Assembly (NCBI GenBank): GCA_963766375.1
Contig: CAVXZG010000015.1
Location: forward strand, 119,533 to 183,532
DNA: 64,000 nucleotides
Source of the DNA: AC-32 sp963766375
GTDB taxonomy: Bacteria; Actinomycetota; Thermoleophilia; Gaiellales; Gaiellaceae
Reading direction: 5' to 3'
Shown here: piece after piece, positions 10,332-18,970 of the stretch
Layout of the letters: each line of letters starts with the position of its first letter
How positions within the stretch are numbered: position 1 is the first letter of the stretch
Position numbers and translations under genes: made by a program
The notes under the pieces: generated by a model
The model's input: the letters and a program-made list of their open reading frames with translations, nothing else
Database searches by the model: none
What the model was told of the DNA's origin: nothing

Positions 10332-10354
10332 AAAACGGCACCGCAAGCGGCGCC
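10332..10354 (-). terminator. Terminator-like hairpin in methyltransferase leader
   Basis: On the minus strand GGCGCCGC-TT-GCGGTGCC is followed by G and TTTT. It sits about 100 bases upstream of the methyltransferase/reductase start. It could end a transcript coming from the SDR side or act as an attenuator. No aptamer was recognised next to it. Confidence 0.4.
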
Positions 10355-10439
10355 TTGGAGTGAAGTGCGGCAGTCAACCGTGAAAGGGGGATAGATCAAG
10401 CGGTCGCCTCTCCTCGATACTCAACATGCAAACGACAGA

Positions 10440-10545
10440 GCGCCCCGATGCGGCGGGGGCTGCTCATCGGAAAACGGAGCGGGCCCGATGCGGCGGGGCC
10501 TCTCCGACCAAGCTACGGAGCGGGCCCGATGCGGCGGGGCCCTCC
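10440..10545 (+). repeat. Three tandem GC hairpin repeats, period 40–41 bases
   Basis: The core GATGCGGCGGGG starts at 10447, 10487 and 10527, giving periods of 40 and 40. Each core sits between self-complementary arms: AGCGCCCC…GGGGGCT in the first, GGGCCC…GGGGCC in the second, GGGCCC…GGGGCCC in the third. The arms differ between copies but still pair, so folding seems to be kept. The sequences between copies share a CGGAG end but are otherwise different. Confidence 0.7.
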
Positions 10546-10590
10546 GGAGATGCAACTGCGGCTCTCCTTCACAGGAGACTCGGGCGGGGC

Positions 10591-10617
10591 CGGGCGGCGG
10601 CTCCGCCCGTAGTTTTT
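10591..10617 (+). terminator. Hairpin with T run
   Basis: CGGGCGG-cggct-CCGCCCG is followed by TAG and TTTTT. This is a good intrinsic terminator shape on the plus strand, just after the tandem hairpin repeats. Confidence 0.5.
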
Positions 10618-10721
10618 CTACGGCCGGAACGCTCAAGCTCGGGTTTCGAATTGCCGATTTGGGGAGACGACTCCCTGTGCCGGGGACTGACGGCAATCAT
10701 CCTGCGGCGTACGGAGTTTGA

Positions 10722-10752
10722 GACGGCGGGCTTCGGCCCGCCGTCGGCTTTT
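10722..10752 (+). terminator. UUCG-capped terminator hairpin
   Basis: A perfect 10-base stem GACGGCGGGC / GCCCGCCGTC has a TTCG loop and is followed within three bases by TTTT. It lies 44 bases before the 3' end of the convergent SDR gene. No plus-strand protein gene precedes it, which is the main reason to suspect a non-coding transcript upstream. Confidence 0.6.
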
Positions 10753-10795
10753 CCGGCCGCGCCCGGTGACTGTCATGACTGTCACCGGTCGGGCC

Positions 10796-11557
10796 TCAGT
10801 CGTGGACGACGCGGCCCTCCATCCCGCCTGCGACGGTCACGATCTGGCCGGTGACGTGGCCGGAGATCTCGTCCGAGGCGAGCGCGACCACAACACGGGC
10901 AACGTCCTCGGGCTGGGCGACCTTTTCGAGCGCCATCGTCCTCGTCACCCGCTCGAGCGTGTCCGCGGTCAGCGAGCCGCGCGTCATCGGCGATTCGGTC
11001 CAGCCGGGCGCAACCGCGTTCACGCGCGCGCGAGGGGCGACGCGGACGACCTCGTTCTTCAGGCTCAGCAGCAGCCCGTGCAGGATCCCCGATTTCGCAG
11101 CCGCGTAGTCGGCGTGCCCGGCCTCGCCGAAGAGCCCGGCGGTCGAGCCGACGAGAACGAGGCTGCCGTGCCCGCTGCGCTCGACACCGCGCAGGAATCC
11201 GCGAGCGGTCAGGAAGGTCGCGGTCAGGTTCGCCCGCAACGTCGCCTCCCAGCGCTCGAGCGGAAGCCGCCAGACGGGGACGTCCTCCTCGGGCCAGATT
11301 CCCGCGACCGCGGCGCAGACGTCGAGCGAGCCCGCGGCGTCGAAGAGCCGATCCACCTCGGCCTCTTCGGTCAGGTCGGCGCCGACGGCGAGCCCGCCGC
11401 CGAGCTCCTCGACCAGCGTCTCCGCCCGATCCCGCCCACGGTGGTAGTGGACGACGACCTCGCACCCCTCGGCCGCGAAGGCGCGCGCGCAGGCCGAGCC
11501 GATCCCGCCCGACGCGCCCGTGACGAGGACGCGCTTCCCCTGGAGTCCGGTCTCCAC
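10796..11557 (-). CDS. Short-chain dehydrogenase/reductase (SDR), FabG-like
   Basis: This 253-residue classical SDR starts at the GTG at 11557. The NAD(P) motif is GASGGIG (residues about 13–19), the catalytic Ser lies in VLVGSTAGL, the Tyr-Lys pair in YAAAKSG, and the C-terminal EISGHVTGQIVTVAGGM is typical of FabG-type oxidoreductases. The open frame extends much further upstream, but that part is antisense to the M55 gene and is not conserved-looking. The start lies 18 bases from the divergent M55 gene start, so both share one short promoter region. The substrate is unknown. Confidence 0.82.
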   Translation of the reverse strand: METGLQGKRVLVTGASGGIGSACARAFAAEGCEVVVHYHRGRDRAETLVEELGGGLAVGADLTEEAEVDRLFDAAGSLDVCAAVAGIWPEEDVPVWRLPLERWEATLRANLTATFLTARGFLRGVERSGHGSLVLVGSTAGLFGEAGHADYAAAKSGILHGLLLSLKNEVVRVAPRARVNAVAPGWTESPMTRGSLTADTLERVTRTMALEKVAQPEDVARVVVALASDEISGHVTGQIVTVAGGMEGRVVHD

Positions 11558-11575
11558 GAATGAGAGGCTACAAGC

Positions 11576-12385
11576 GTGAAGGTCTTCATCATCAGCGACA
11601 TGGAGGGCATTGCCGGGATCGTCAATCCGTTCCAGACGAACTCGGGCGAGCCGCTCTTCGAAGAGGGGCGGAAGCTCTACACCGAGGAGATCAACGCCAC
11701 GGTGCGGGGCGCGAAGGCGGCGGGCGCGAGCGAGATCGTCGTGATGGACTGCCACGGCGCCGGCAAGGGGCACGACTTCAACTCACTGATCGCCGAGGAC
11801 CTCGACCCCGATTGCGAGTTCGTCGTCCAGGAGGAATGGACCGAGTACACGAACTTCCTCGAGGACGGAGTCGATGCGGCGCTGTTCGTCGGCATGCACG
11901 CGATGGCCGGCACGGGTGACGGGGTGCTCAACCACACGGTTTCCGGGGTGGACTGGCAGAACCTCTGGTTCAACGGCACGCAGGTCGGCGAGACCGGGAT
12001 CAATGCGGCGCTCTGCGGCACGTGGGGCTGCCCCGTGCTGCTCGTCACCGGCGACGATGCGGCCTGCCGCGAGGGAACGGCGTTGCTCGGCGACGGGCTC
12101 ACAACCGTCTCGGTGAAGCAGGGCCTGGGCGTCAAGAGCGCGCGGATGCTCGCACCCAGGCGCGCGCGCGAGCTCGTCGAGGCCGGCGCGAAGCAGGCGC
12201 TCTCGAACCTGAAGGCAGTCGAGCCCTACGACCCGGGCAAGCCCTGCGAGATCAAGGTCGAGTACAAGTGGACCCAGCCGCCCTCGAAGCTCCGGTTCCG
12301 CTCCGGGGTCGAGCTACTCGATTCGCGCACCCTCGTCTCCCGGGCCGACGACTGGTGGACGGCGTGGAAGCAGTTCTTCTTCTGA
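11576..12385 (+). CDS. M55 family D-aminopeptidase (DppA-like)
   Basis: This 269-residue protein is the length of Bacillus DppA. It shows the M55 metal motifs in order: SDMEGIAG at residues 7–14, DCHGAGKGHD near 60, and VGMHAMAG near 105, then NHTVSGVDWQNLWFNG, which holds the conserved NHT loop. DppA is a zinc D-aminopeptidase that forms a decameric ring and trims D-Ala peptides, often in peptide or cell-wall recycling. GTG start at 11576. The next 84 bases up to the glycosyltransferase hold nothing that I recognise. Confidence 0.88.
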   Translation: MKVFIISDMEGIAGIVNPFQTNSGEPLFEEGRKLYTEEINATVRGAKAAGASEIVVMDCHGAGKGHDFNSLIAEDLDPDCEFVVQEEWTEYTNFLEDGVDAALFVGMHAMAGTGDGVLNHTVSGVDWQNLWFNGTQVGETGINAALCGTWGCPVLLVTGDDAACREGTALLGDGLTTVSVKQGLGVKSARMLAPRRARELVEAGAKQALSNLKAVEPYDPGKPCEIKVEYKWTQPPSKLRFRSGVELLDSRTLVSRADDWWTAWKQFFF

Positions 12386-12469
12386 CCGGCTTGCCTGCAC
12401 CGAATACGCCAAGCCGGAGCTCTCCGCCTCGGCCTCGACCGTGCCGTCCACTAACGTCCTTGTGCCCGG

Positions 12470-13597
12470 ATGAACGTCGTCGTCGTGCTCGCACAGCCGC
12501 CCTTGCTCGAGGGCGGAGCTCCCGGTCGCTGCGCGATCGCGCTGCTCCGCGGCTTGCGCGCCCATGGCGTCGAGGTCTCGGCGATCGCGGCGCGCGGACA
12601 GTGGGCTTTCAACGGCTCGCCCCCACCCGACCTCCCGCTCGAGGTCGTTGACGTAGGGCCCCGGATCGGCGGGTGGCGCGAGCGCGCACAGATGTTGCGC
12701 CGTCCGAGCGGCTACCTCAGTCGCGGCCCGTTCGGCGACCGGGTGCGGGAGCTCTCCGCTTCGGCGGACGTGCTCCACCTCGAGGAGACGCATACGGGAT
12801 GGTGCGATCTCGGGCTCTCGGTGCCGTCGCTCGTTCATCCACACCACCTGACGCGGCTTGACGCACGCCTACCGCCGCCGTGGCGAAAGGAGCTGTTCGG
12901 CGCTTCGCTCGCTCGGCTCGCGGACCGGCTCGCTGCGTTTCGTCATCGCTACCTCGTCGCGAGCTCGCCTGTCATCGCCGAGCAGCTCCGTTCGCTCGCG
13001 CCGCGCGCAGAGATCGTGCTTGCGCCCCTCTCGCTCGACCCGGCGCACTACCCGGCGGCTGCGCTCGATGGGCCTCCGGTCGCCGGGATCATCGGCACCG
13101 GCACGTGGCCGCCGACTGCGGCCTCGATCCTGCGACTCGTCTCCAGAGTCTGGCCGCTCGTCCATCGTGAGCTCCCCGAAGCAACCCTCAAGGTCGCGGG
13201 CCGAGGCGTCGCTGGGCTCAGGCTCGAGAGTGGGAACGGCGTCGAGGTGGTCGGCGAGGTGGACTCCGCTGCGTCGTTCATCCGAGGGCTCTCGGTGCTT
13301 CTCTACCCGATCGAGCGTGGGAGCGGCATGAAGGTCAAGGTGCTGGAGGCGATCGCTTCGGGAGTACCCGTCGTGACGACCCGCTTCGGGGCCGAAGGGG
13401 TCGATGGAGGAGACGGCGTCGTCATCAAGAGGAGCGACGCCGAGCTCGCGGCCGCGGCAGTCTCGCTGCTTCGAGACGACGCCGAGCGCCGCGAGCGCGG
13501 CAGGGCGGCGAGAGCCGCCTTCCTCGAGCGCCATGCGCCCGAGGTCGCGACGGCCCCCCTGGTCGACCTGTACCACCGCATGGTCGCGCACGGCTGA
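12470..13597 (+). CDS. Glycosyltransferase, GT4-like
   Basis: This 375-residue GT-B fold protein has an N-terminal acceptor domain (MNVVVVLAQPPLLEGGAPGR, then DVLHLEETHTGW) and a C-terminal donor domain ending in the family motif GSGMKVKVLEAIASGVPVVTT. The Glu in that motif contacts the nucleotide sugar in GT4 enzymes. It is the first gene of the glycan locus: the next glycosyltransferase begins two bases after its stop, and the two following genes overlap by four bases each, so four genes are probably co-transcribed. The sugar and acceptor cannot be assigned. Confidence 0.85.
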   Translation: MNVVVVLAQPPLLEGGAPGRCAIALLRGLRAHGVEVSAIAARGQWAFNGSPPPDLPLEVVDVGPRIGGWRERAQMLRRPSGYLSRGPFGDRVRELSASADVLHLEETHTGWCDLGLSVPSLVHPHHLTRLDARLPPPWRKELFGASLARLADRLAAFRHRYLVASSPVIAEQLRSLAPRAEIVLAPLSLDPAHYPAAALDGPPVAGIIGTGTWPPTAASILRLVSRVWPLVHRELPEATLKVAGRGVAGLRLESGNGVEVVGEVDSAASFIRGLSVLLYPIERGSGMKVKVLEAIASGVPVVTTRFGAEGVDGGDGVVIKRSDAELAAAAVSLLRDDAERRERGRAARAAFLERHAPEVATAPLVDLYHRMVAHG

Positions 13598-13598
13598 G

Positions 13599-14696
13599 AT
13601 GGCGGCATCGCCTGGCGGGCGGCGCGAGTTGCACCTCGTCGCCTACACGGACGCGTCGACGTTCGGCGGCGCCGAGCGATGCCTGGCGACGGTGCTCGAG
13701 CTGCTCGATTCGGATATCGGTGTAACTGTGCTCGGTACGAGTGGCCCGATCGTTGCCGAGGTGGCGAAGCGACGCTCGGGCGCGCGCTCCGTGATCGTCC
13801 CCGCCGTGCCGCGGAAGTGGCATCTGCGGGCGATCCTCGCTCATATCCGCGCCATGAGGAACCTCCGCCCTGACGTTTGCCACGTCAATCTGCGCACGCC
13901 GTACGCCTGTCAGTACGGTCTGCTGGCGGCCACCCTCACTCCGGGAGCTCGCGTGGTCGCCGTCGAGCATCTGCCGCTCCACACCGACTCGCCGTTCCGC
14001 CGCTGGCTGAAGAAGCGCACCTCGCGCCGCCTTGCCGCGCACGTCGCCGTCAGCGACTCCACCGCGCGGGCGGTAGAGGCGGACGCCGGGCTGGAGACCG
14101 GTTCGATCACAGTGATTCGCAACGGCGTTCCCGGGCAGCCCGATGGCACGAGTCGGGAGCGGCTCGCTTCGGGGCCTGTGGTCGGCTCGACGGGACGGAT
14201 CGACCACCAGAAAGGGTTTGACCTCCTGGTCGACGCGCTCGCTCTCCTTCCGGCCGTGACCGTTGTCATCGTTGGTGACGGCGCCGAGCGTCTTGCGCTC
14301 GAGCAGCGAGCCGAGCGGGCAGGCGTAGGCGACCGGCTGATCGTCACCGGCTGGACCGACCGGGTGGCAACCCTGCTCCGCGGCTTCGACGTGTTCGTCC
14401 TCGCATCTCGGTTCGAGGGCCTGCCGCTCGGCGTCCTCGAGGCGATGGAGGCGGGTCTGCCGGTTGTCGCGACCAGCGTTGGCGGCGTTTCCGAAGCCGT
14501 AGCTGACGGCGAGACGGGCTTGCTCGTTCCACCCGAGGACCCGGTGTCGCTCGCCGCGGGGGTGGGGAAGCTGCTCGCGGACGAGGAGCTGCGACGACGG
14601 CTCGGACGGCGCGGCCGCGAGGTGTGGGCCGCCGACTTCGACGCCGCCAGGATGGCTGAGGCATACGAACGGCTCTATCGAGGGCTCGTGGGATGA
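13599..14696 (+). CDS. Glycosyltransferase family 4
   Basis: The ATG at 13599 sits one base after the preceding stop. The 365-residue product has STFGGAERCLATVLELL at the N-terminus, AVSDSTARAVE in the linker, VIRNGVPGQ, the donor-site stretch STGRIDHQKGFDLLVDA and the EX7E motif FEGLPLGVLEAMEAGLPVV. This is a textbook GT4 enzyme of the WcaA/PimB type that uses a nucleotide sugar to extend a surface glycan. An upstream open frame overlaps the previous gene and is not used. The stop overlaps the next start as ATGA. Confidence 0.9.
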   Translation: MAASPGGRRELHLVAYTDASTFGGAERCLATVLELLDSDIGVTVLGTSGPIVAEVAKRRSGARSVIVPAVPRKWHLRAILAHIRAMRNLRPDVCHVNLRTPYACQYGLLAATLTPGARVVAVEHLPLHTDSPFRRWLKKRTSRRLAAHVAVSDSTARAVEADAGLETGSITVIRNGVPGQPDGTSRERLASGPVVGSTGRIDHQKGFDLLVDALALLPAVTVVIVGDGAERLALEQRAERAGVGDRLIVTGWTDRVATLLRGFDVFVLASRFEGLPLGVLEAMEAGLPVVATSVGGVSEAVADGETGLLVPPEDPVSLAAGVGKLLADEELRRRLGRRGREVWAADFDAARMAEAYERLYRGLVG

Positions 14697-16123
14697 GCCT
14701 CGGGCGCGTCGACGCGCGCTTCCTGCTTCCATTCGCGCCGGAGCGCGCCGCCGTGCTGGCGGGGGCGGAGGGGTGGCGTGAGGGTTTGCGCCAAGCCGGC
14801 GTGGACACCGAAGGCGAGGACCCGGAGCTCGTGGTCGCGGCATCCGAGGAGCTGGCGACCGCTGGGGCGATGGGCGCGCGGGCGCTGCTGTTCGAGGGCA
14901 ATCGAACGCGCGCGCCGGCGGGCTACCACGCCCGACGCTTCGTTCCGCTTCCGTCTCTAGAGCGCCCCTCGCTGCTTGTTCCGGTCGATCGCGGCAACGT
15001 CGCCCGGTACGTGTTCGAAAACTGGCTCTTCCCGACGACGCGGGCCCGTCTCATGCGGAAGAGACTGCTCGTCTCGTTCGCGCGACCTACGCTCGCCCTG
15101 CTGCGCCGCCCGTCGATCACGATTGCGACGACGAATCAGGCCCAGCCATTTCTGGTTGCCGCTGCGGCCGAGCGATTCGCACTCGACCCCGACGCCGACT
15201 GGTTCGTCGTCTGTGGCCAGGGCGACGAGCTCTCGCGGGGTCTCTTCGTCCTCTTCGCTCGCCACGCTGGGCGGCCGAGCTGGGTCGTCAAGTTCTCGCG
15301 CGCGCGCGGGTACTCCGAGCCATTCGAGCGCGACGAGGCGGCTCTCGCGACGGTCGCGGCCGCGGGGGGCGCGGTTGCGCAGCGGGCTCCAAGCTTCCTC
15401 GGACGGTTCGAGACAGCGGGCTTTCAGGCGTCTGTCGAGACGGCCGCGGTCGGGTCGAGGTTGACGGGCCTGCTCCAGTCGGTTGCTCCCCGGTCGAAGA
15501 AGCTGAGCGCGATCGACGCGGTTGCGGCCTGGCTCGTGCGCGTTGCGGTCGAGACGAAGCGCGGAGCAGGCTCGGCGGCCGCGGAAGCGGAACGGCTCCG
15601 CCGCGAGGTTCTGCCCAAATGGGAGACCGTCGCCGATGGGGCGGTCCTCGACGGGATCGACACGCTCCCGGGCGTTCTCCAGCACAACGATCTGGGTGCC
15701 TGGAACGTGGTCGTCGATCGCGACGGCGATTTCACCGCCGTGGACTGGGAGAGCGCGAGCGCTTGCGGGCTGCCGCTCTGGGACCTCTGGTATTTCCTCG
15801 CCGACGCCCTCGTGCAGCTCGACGGGTATGCCGACGGCCAGGTGTCCGCGTTCGCACGGTTGTTCCGGGGCGAGGCTCGCTCGTCCCAGGTGCTCTTTCG
15901 GTGGACGCGGGCGGCAGTCGACGCGCTCGGGATCCCGGAGCACGTGGTTGGTTGCCTCGCAACGCTGTGTTGGCTCCACCACGGCCTCTCGGCCTCGACT
16001 CGTGCCGACTCGCTCGCCCGTCACGCGGGCGGCGCAGCGGCGACAGCCTGGGCCGCGGCGGGCTATCCGGAGGCCTGGCTCGGCGAGGCGGCGCTCGGGT
16101 TGGGCTGGAGCCGCTGGCGGTGA
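14693..16123 (+). CDS. Aminoglycoside-phosphotransferase-fold kinase in a glycan locus
   Basis: This protein has 476 residues. The C-terminal 250 residues have the APH/choline-kinase catalytic loop QHNDLGAWNVVVD (His331, Asp333, Asn338) and the metal motif AVDWESAS. The N-terminal 230 residues do not match a domain that I know; they contain FVPLPSLERPSLLVPVDRG and ARYVFENWLFPTTRARL. The position between a glycosyltransferase and a methyltransferase suggests phosphorylation of a sugar or glycan end, as in capsule-capping kinases. That is inference; resistance to an antibiotic is less likely. Confidence 0.72.
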   Translation: MSLGRVDARFLLPFAPERAAVLAGAEGWREGLRQAGVDTEGEDPELVVAASEELATAGAMGARALLFEGNRTRAPAGYHARRFVPLPSLERPSLLVPVDRGNVARYVFENWLFPTTRARLMRKRLLVSFARPTLALLRRPSITIATTNQAQPFLVAAAAERFALDPDADWFVVCGQGDELSRGLFVLFARHAGRPSWVVKFSRARGYSEPFERDEAALATVAAAGGAVAQRAPSFLGRFETAGFQASVETAAVGSRLTGLLQSVAPRSKKLSAIDAVAAWLVRVAVETKRGAGSAAAEAERLRREVLPKWETVADGAVLDGIDTLPGVLQHNDLGAWNVVVDRDGDFTAVDWESASACGLPLWDLWYFLADALVQLDGYADGQVSAFARLFRGEARSSQVLFRWTRAAVDALGIPEHVVGCLATLCWLHHGLSASTRADSLARHAGGAAATAWAAAGYPEAWLGEAALGLGWSRWR

Positions 16124-16782
16124 ACGTGCGCGGGCGCCTTCGAGGAGCCGCCTGGCTCGCCGCGGCGCGGACGGGGCCGGTCAGCGAGCAATGGGGCCGT
16201 GACCGCGGGACTCCGGTCGATCGCTGGTACATCGAGCGCTTCCTCGGTCGTCACGCAAGCGATATCCGCGGCCACGTGCTGGAGGTCATGGACGACAGGT
16301 ACACGACCCAGTTCGGCACCGCCGTGGACTCCGTGGACGTCCTCGACGTCGACGAAAACAATCGGCGTGCAACGCTCGTCGCCGACCTGGCGGAGCCCGA
16401 AGGATTTCCCCCGTCAACCTACGACTGCATCGTGCTGACCCAGACGCTCCAGTACGTCTACGACCTACCTGCTGCCGTCGAGAGCATCCATCGGTCGCTT
16501 CGTCCGGGCGGTGCTTGCCTCGCGACCGTTCCCGTCGTCAGCCGGCTTGACCGGGCCGGGATTCCACGGGGCGAGTTCTGGCGCATTACGCCGGTGGGCT
16601 GCGAGCGGCTGTTCGGGGACCGATTCGGCGCCGACCGGGTCGAGGTCACGGCCTGCGGGAGCACGCTCTCGTGCGTCGCTTTCCTGCTCGGCCTCTCTGC
16701 GGAGGAGGTCGGCGAGCGCGAGCTCCTCGCCGATCATCCGTTCTTCCCGCTACTGGTGACGGTACGTGCGTTACGGGGCTGA
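16120..16782 (+). CDS. SAM-dependent methyltransferase, class I
   Basis: The GTG at 16120 overlaps the previous stop (GTGA). The 220-residue product has TPVDRWYIERFLGRHASDI, a degenerate glycine motif I (GHVLEVMDDRYT), the acidic ribose-binding strand VDVLDVDE, and motif IV YDCIVLTQTLQYVYDL followed by LRPGGACLATVPV. Its shape matches methyltransferases that sit in O-antigen and capsule clusters and methylate or cap sugars. Its last 49 bases overlap the convergent GT2 gene. Confidence 0.85.
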   Translation: MNVRGRLRGAAWLAAARTGPVSEQWGRDRGTPVDRWYIERFLGRHASDIRGHVLEVMDDRYTTQFGTAVDSVDVLDVDENNRRATLVADLAEPEGFPPSTYDCIVLTQTLQYVYDLPAAVESIHRSLRPGGACLATVPVVSRLDRAGIPRGEFWRITPVGCERLFGDRFGADRVEVTACGSTLSCVAFLLGLSAEEVGERELLADHPFFPLLVTVRALRG

Positions 16783-17633
16783 GGCATCACGCGCAGCGCC
16801 GCGAAACGCGACCGCAGCGGGAAGCGACGCCTGAGCGCAAGCCGCAGGAGCTTTCTCCGTGCGGCGCGGCTTGCGAGCGCGTGGCCGATCTCCTCGCCGG
16901 CGAGGCGGCGCCGATTGCCGGCGACAGCCGCCTCGAGCACGGCGCGCTCGTGCGGCAGCAGCGCGGGTGAGCGTCCGCTGTGCTCGAGCATCCTGATGCG
17001 CTCGCGCAGGCTGGCGATCGTGTCCGCGCTCAGGCTGCCGGCGCGGATCCGGTAGGTCAACAGCGGCTCGTCGACCATGCCGGCGACCGCGCCGCCGTGG
17101 ATGAGACGGATCCAGCACTCCCAGTCGTAGGCGATCGCGAATGACTCGTCGAAGCCGCCAGCGTCGAGCAGGCGTCGCCGGCGCACCGCGGGCCAGCCGC
17201 CCGGGAAGCACGTGCGCAGGATCGCCGCGCGCTGATCGTCGACCGTGAACGGGTTCACCTCGGAATAGCGGCCGACGATCGCTCCTTCGCGCTCGAGCCA
17301 GGCGTCGGTAGCGAGGATGTCGAGGTCGGGCCTGAGCGCCGCGGCCGTGCCGATCGCCTCCAGTCGCCGCGGGGCATAGAGGTCGTCGGCGTCGAGGATC
17401 GCGACGAGCTCGCCGGTCGCGACCGCGACCGCCTGGTTGAGCGCGGAGGCGCCGCCCCCGTTGTCCTTGCGCAGCAGCGTGATCCGGTCCGCGTGCTGGG
17501 CAAGCGCGGCGGCGACGTCGTCCGTCGAGCCGTCGTCGCAGACGATCACCTCGTGCGCGGGGCTGGTCTGCGCCAGCGCAGAGCCAACCGCTTCGCCGAC
17601 GGTGTCCGCCGCCTGGTAGCAAGGGATGACCAC
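16734..17633 (-). CDS. Glycosyltransferase family 2
   Basis: This GT-A fold enzyme has VVIPCYQAADTVGEAV at the N-terminus, VIVCDDGSTDD, ALNQAVAVATGELVAILDADD (the DxD-type metal site), GGFDESFAIAYDWECW and a basic helical C-terminal tail. The first usable in-frame start I can find is the GTG at 17633. It would trim the first beta strand (PAIS), so the true start is probably up to 60 bases upstream behind an indel. It is the last gene of the minus-strand Wzm–Wzt–GT2 group. Confidence 0.8.
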   Translation of the reverse strand: MVIPCYQAADTVGEAVGSALAQTSPAHEVIVCDDGSTDDVAAALAQHADRITLLRKDNGGGASALNQAVAVATGELVAILDADDLYAPRRLEAIGTAAALRPDLDILATDAWLEREGAIVGRYSEVNPFTVDDQRAAILRTCFPGGWPAVRRRRLLDAGGFDESFAIAYDWECWIRLIHGGAVAGMVDEPLLTYRIRAGSLSADTIASLRERIRMLEHSGRSPALLPHERAVLEAAVAGNRRRLAGEEIGHALASRAARRKLLRLALRRRFPLRSRFAALRVMPQPRNARTVTSSGKNG

Positions 17634-17700
17634 CGAGATCGCGGGAACGTGCCTGGCTCGACCGGGTGTGCGGGCGGCGGCGCCAGGACCTGCACGGTCG

Positions 17701-18968
17701 TCAGTCGAGGGACGGCACGGTCCATCGATGCGGGACCGCGACGTCCCCCGGGCGGCCACCCGGAATCGGCCGCCCTCGAGTGTCCCTTGCTCGACGTCGA
17801 ACACTCCAGCACCCTCGACCGCGTCCTGGAGGTAGGCGCGGCCGTGGATCTCGACGTCGACGCGGTAGCGTCCGGGAACGAGCGGGAGGCGTCGATATCG
17901 CAAACGAACGAGTGGTCGTCGCCGGCGCTCTCGACGTCGTTCGGCGCGCGGTCGTCGCTGGCGAGTGTCGCCACGGGCTGTCCGAGGTTGTTCAGGATCG
18001 TGAAGGAGCACGAAAGGCGCCCGGCGGCGTCGGCTTCGCGGCCGTCGTCCGGAATGCAAACCGGGCCGGGCGACCGGTCGCGAGCATCGTGGTGCCGTCG
18101 GCGCCGCTTATCTCCAGGGTCGAGAGCACGACCTCGTGCCAGCCGCGCCGGTCGGTGCGCTGCTCCAGGTCGATCGTTGCCGCCTCTCGACGCTCGCAGG
18201 TACGTCGTCACGGCCTCGACGATCGAGCCGTCCGTATGCACGCTGCCATGCTCGAGGAAGATCCCCCGACGGCAGAGGCTCTGCATGATCGCCATGTTGT
18301 GGCTGACGAAGAGGACCGTCCGGCCCTCGCCTGCGACCTCGCTCATCTTGCCGATGCACTTGCGCTGGAAGCCCGCGTCGCCGACCGCGAGCACCTCGTC
18401 GACGAGCAGGATCTCCGGCTCCAGATGAGCCGCGACGGCGAACGCGAGCCGCACGGTCATCCCGATCGAGTACCGCTTCACGGGCGTGTCGAGGAAGCGC
18501 GCGACCTCGGCGAACGCGACGATCTCGTCGAACCGGCGGTCGATCTCGGCGCGGCGCATGCCGAGGATCGCGCCGTTCAGGTAGACGTTCTCGCGGCCGG
18601 TCAGCTCGCCGTGGAAGCCGGTGCCGACCTCGAGCAGCGAGCCGACGCCGGCCACGGATCTGCGCCCGTCCGGCGGTCGGCTCCGTGACGCGCGAGAGGA
18701 TCTTCAGCAGCGTGCTCTTGCCGGCGCCGTTGCGGCCGATGATGCCGACGACCTCGCCTCGCTCGACCTCGAAGGAGACGTCGCGCAGCGCCCAGAGAAG
18801 CTCGTCGCGCTTGCGGGTGCTGCGCCGCGCGACCCGCAGGCGGGAAGCCGCGCCGGCGGCGGTGCTCGGCAAGCGCGTCGCGAAACGTCCTGCCACGGTC
18901 GACCGCGGGCCGAGCACGTAGCTCTTGGAGAGCCCCTCCGCACGGATGACGGTGTCGGGGCTCGCCAT
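17701..18968 (-). pseudogene. wzt: Wzt-like polysaccharide ABC exporter ATPase with C-terminal carbohydrate-binding domain, frameshifted
   Basis: The ATG at 18968 is two bases after the permease stop. The ATPase domain has IIGRNGAGKSTLLKILSRV (Walker A), VGSLLEVGTGFHGELTGREN (typical of the Wzt group), KRYSIGMTVRLAFAVAAH and ILLVDEVLAVGD. A Wzt-type C-terminal sandwich follows (FTILNNLGQPVATLAS, then VPGRYRVDVEIHGRAYL). Breaks lie near 18650, 18170, 18050, 17900 and 17750. Correcting the last gives an end …HRWTVPSLD and a TGA at 17701–17703. The corrected protein is about 420 residues. Wzt powers export of finished glycans, and the C-terminal domain reads the chain terminus. Confidence 0.8.
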
Positions 18969-18970
18969 CG

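Larger units (their letters stand above)
10390..10752 (+). ncRNA. Candidate structured RNA in a 550-base gene-free region
   Basis: Between 10236 and 10795 no credible protein frame exists on either strand. The plus strand carries three GC hairpins in tandem, a terminator-like hairpin at 10591–10617, a less GC-rich middle part (10618–10720), and a strong UUCG-capped hairpin with a T run at 10722–10752. The order fits a transcribed, terminated RNA of about 360 bases. I do not recognise it as RNase P RNA, tmRNA, SRP RNA or a known riboswitch. A perfect inverted motif GGTGAC/GTCACC lies at 10765–10786, just past the SDR stop. Confidence 0.3.

Noticed and set aside
10440..10545. Possible short CRISPR array
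   Set aside because: Only three units, GC palindromes with related rather than unique spacers, and no cas genes anywhere in the window.
14693..16123. Aminoglycoside resistance kinase
   Set aside because: The catalytic loop is shared by many kinases, the N-terminal half is unlike resistance enzymes, and the gene is embedded in a glycan operon.
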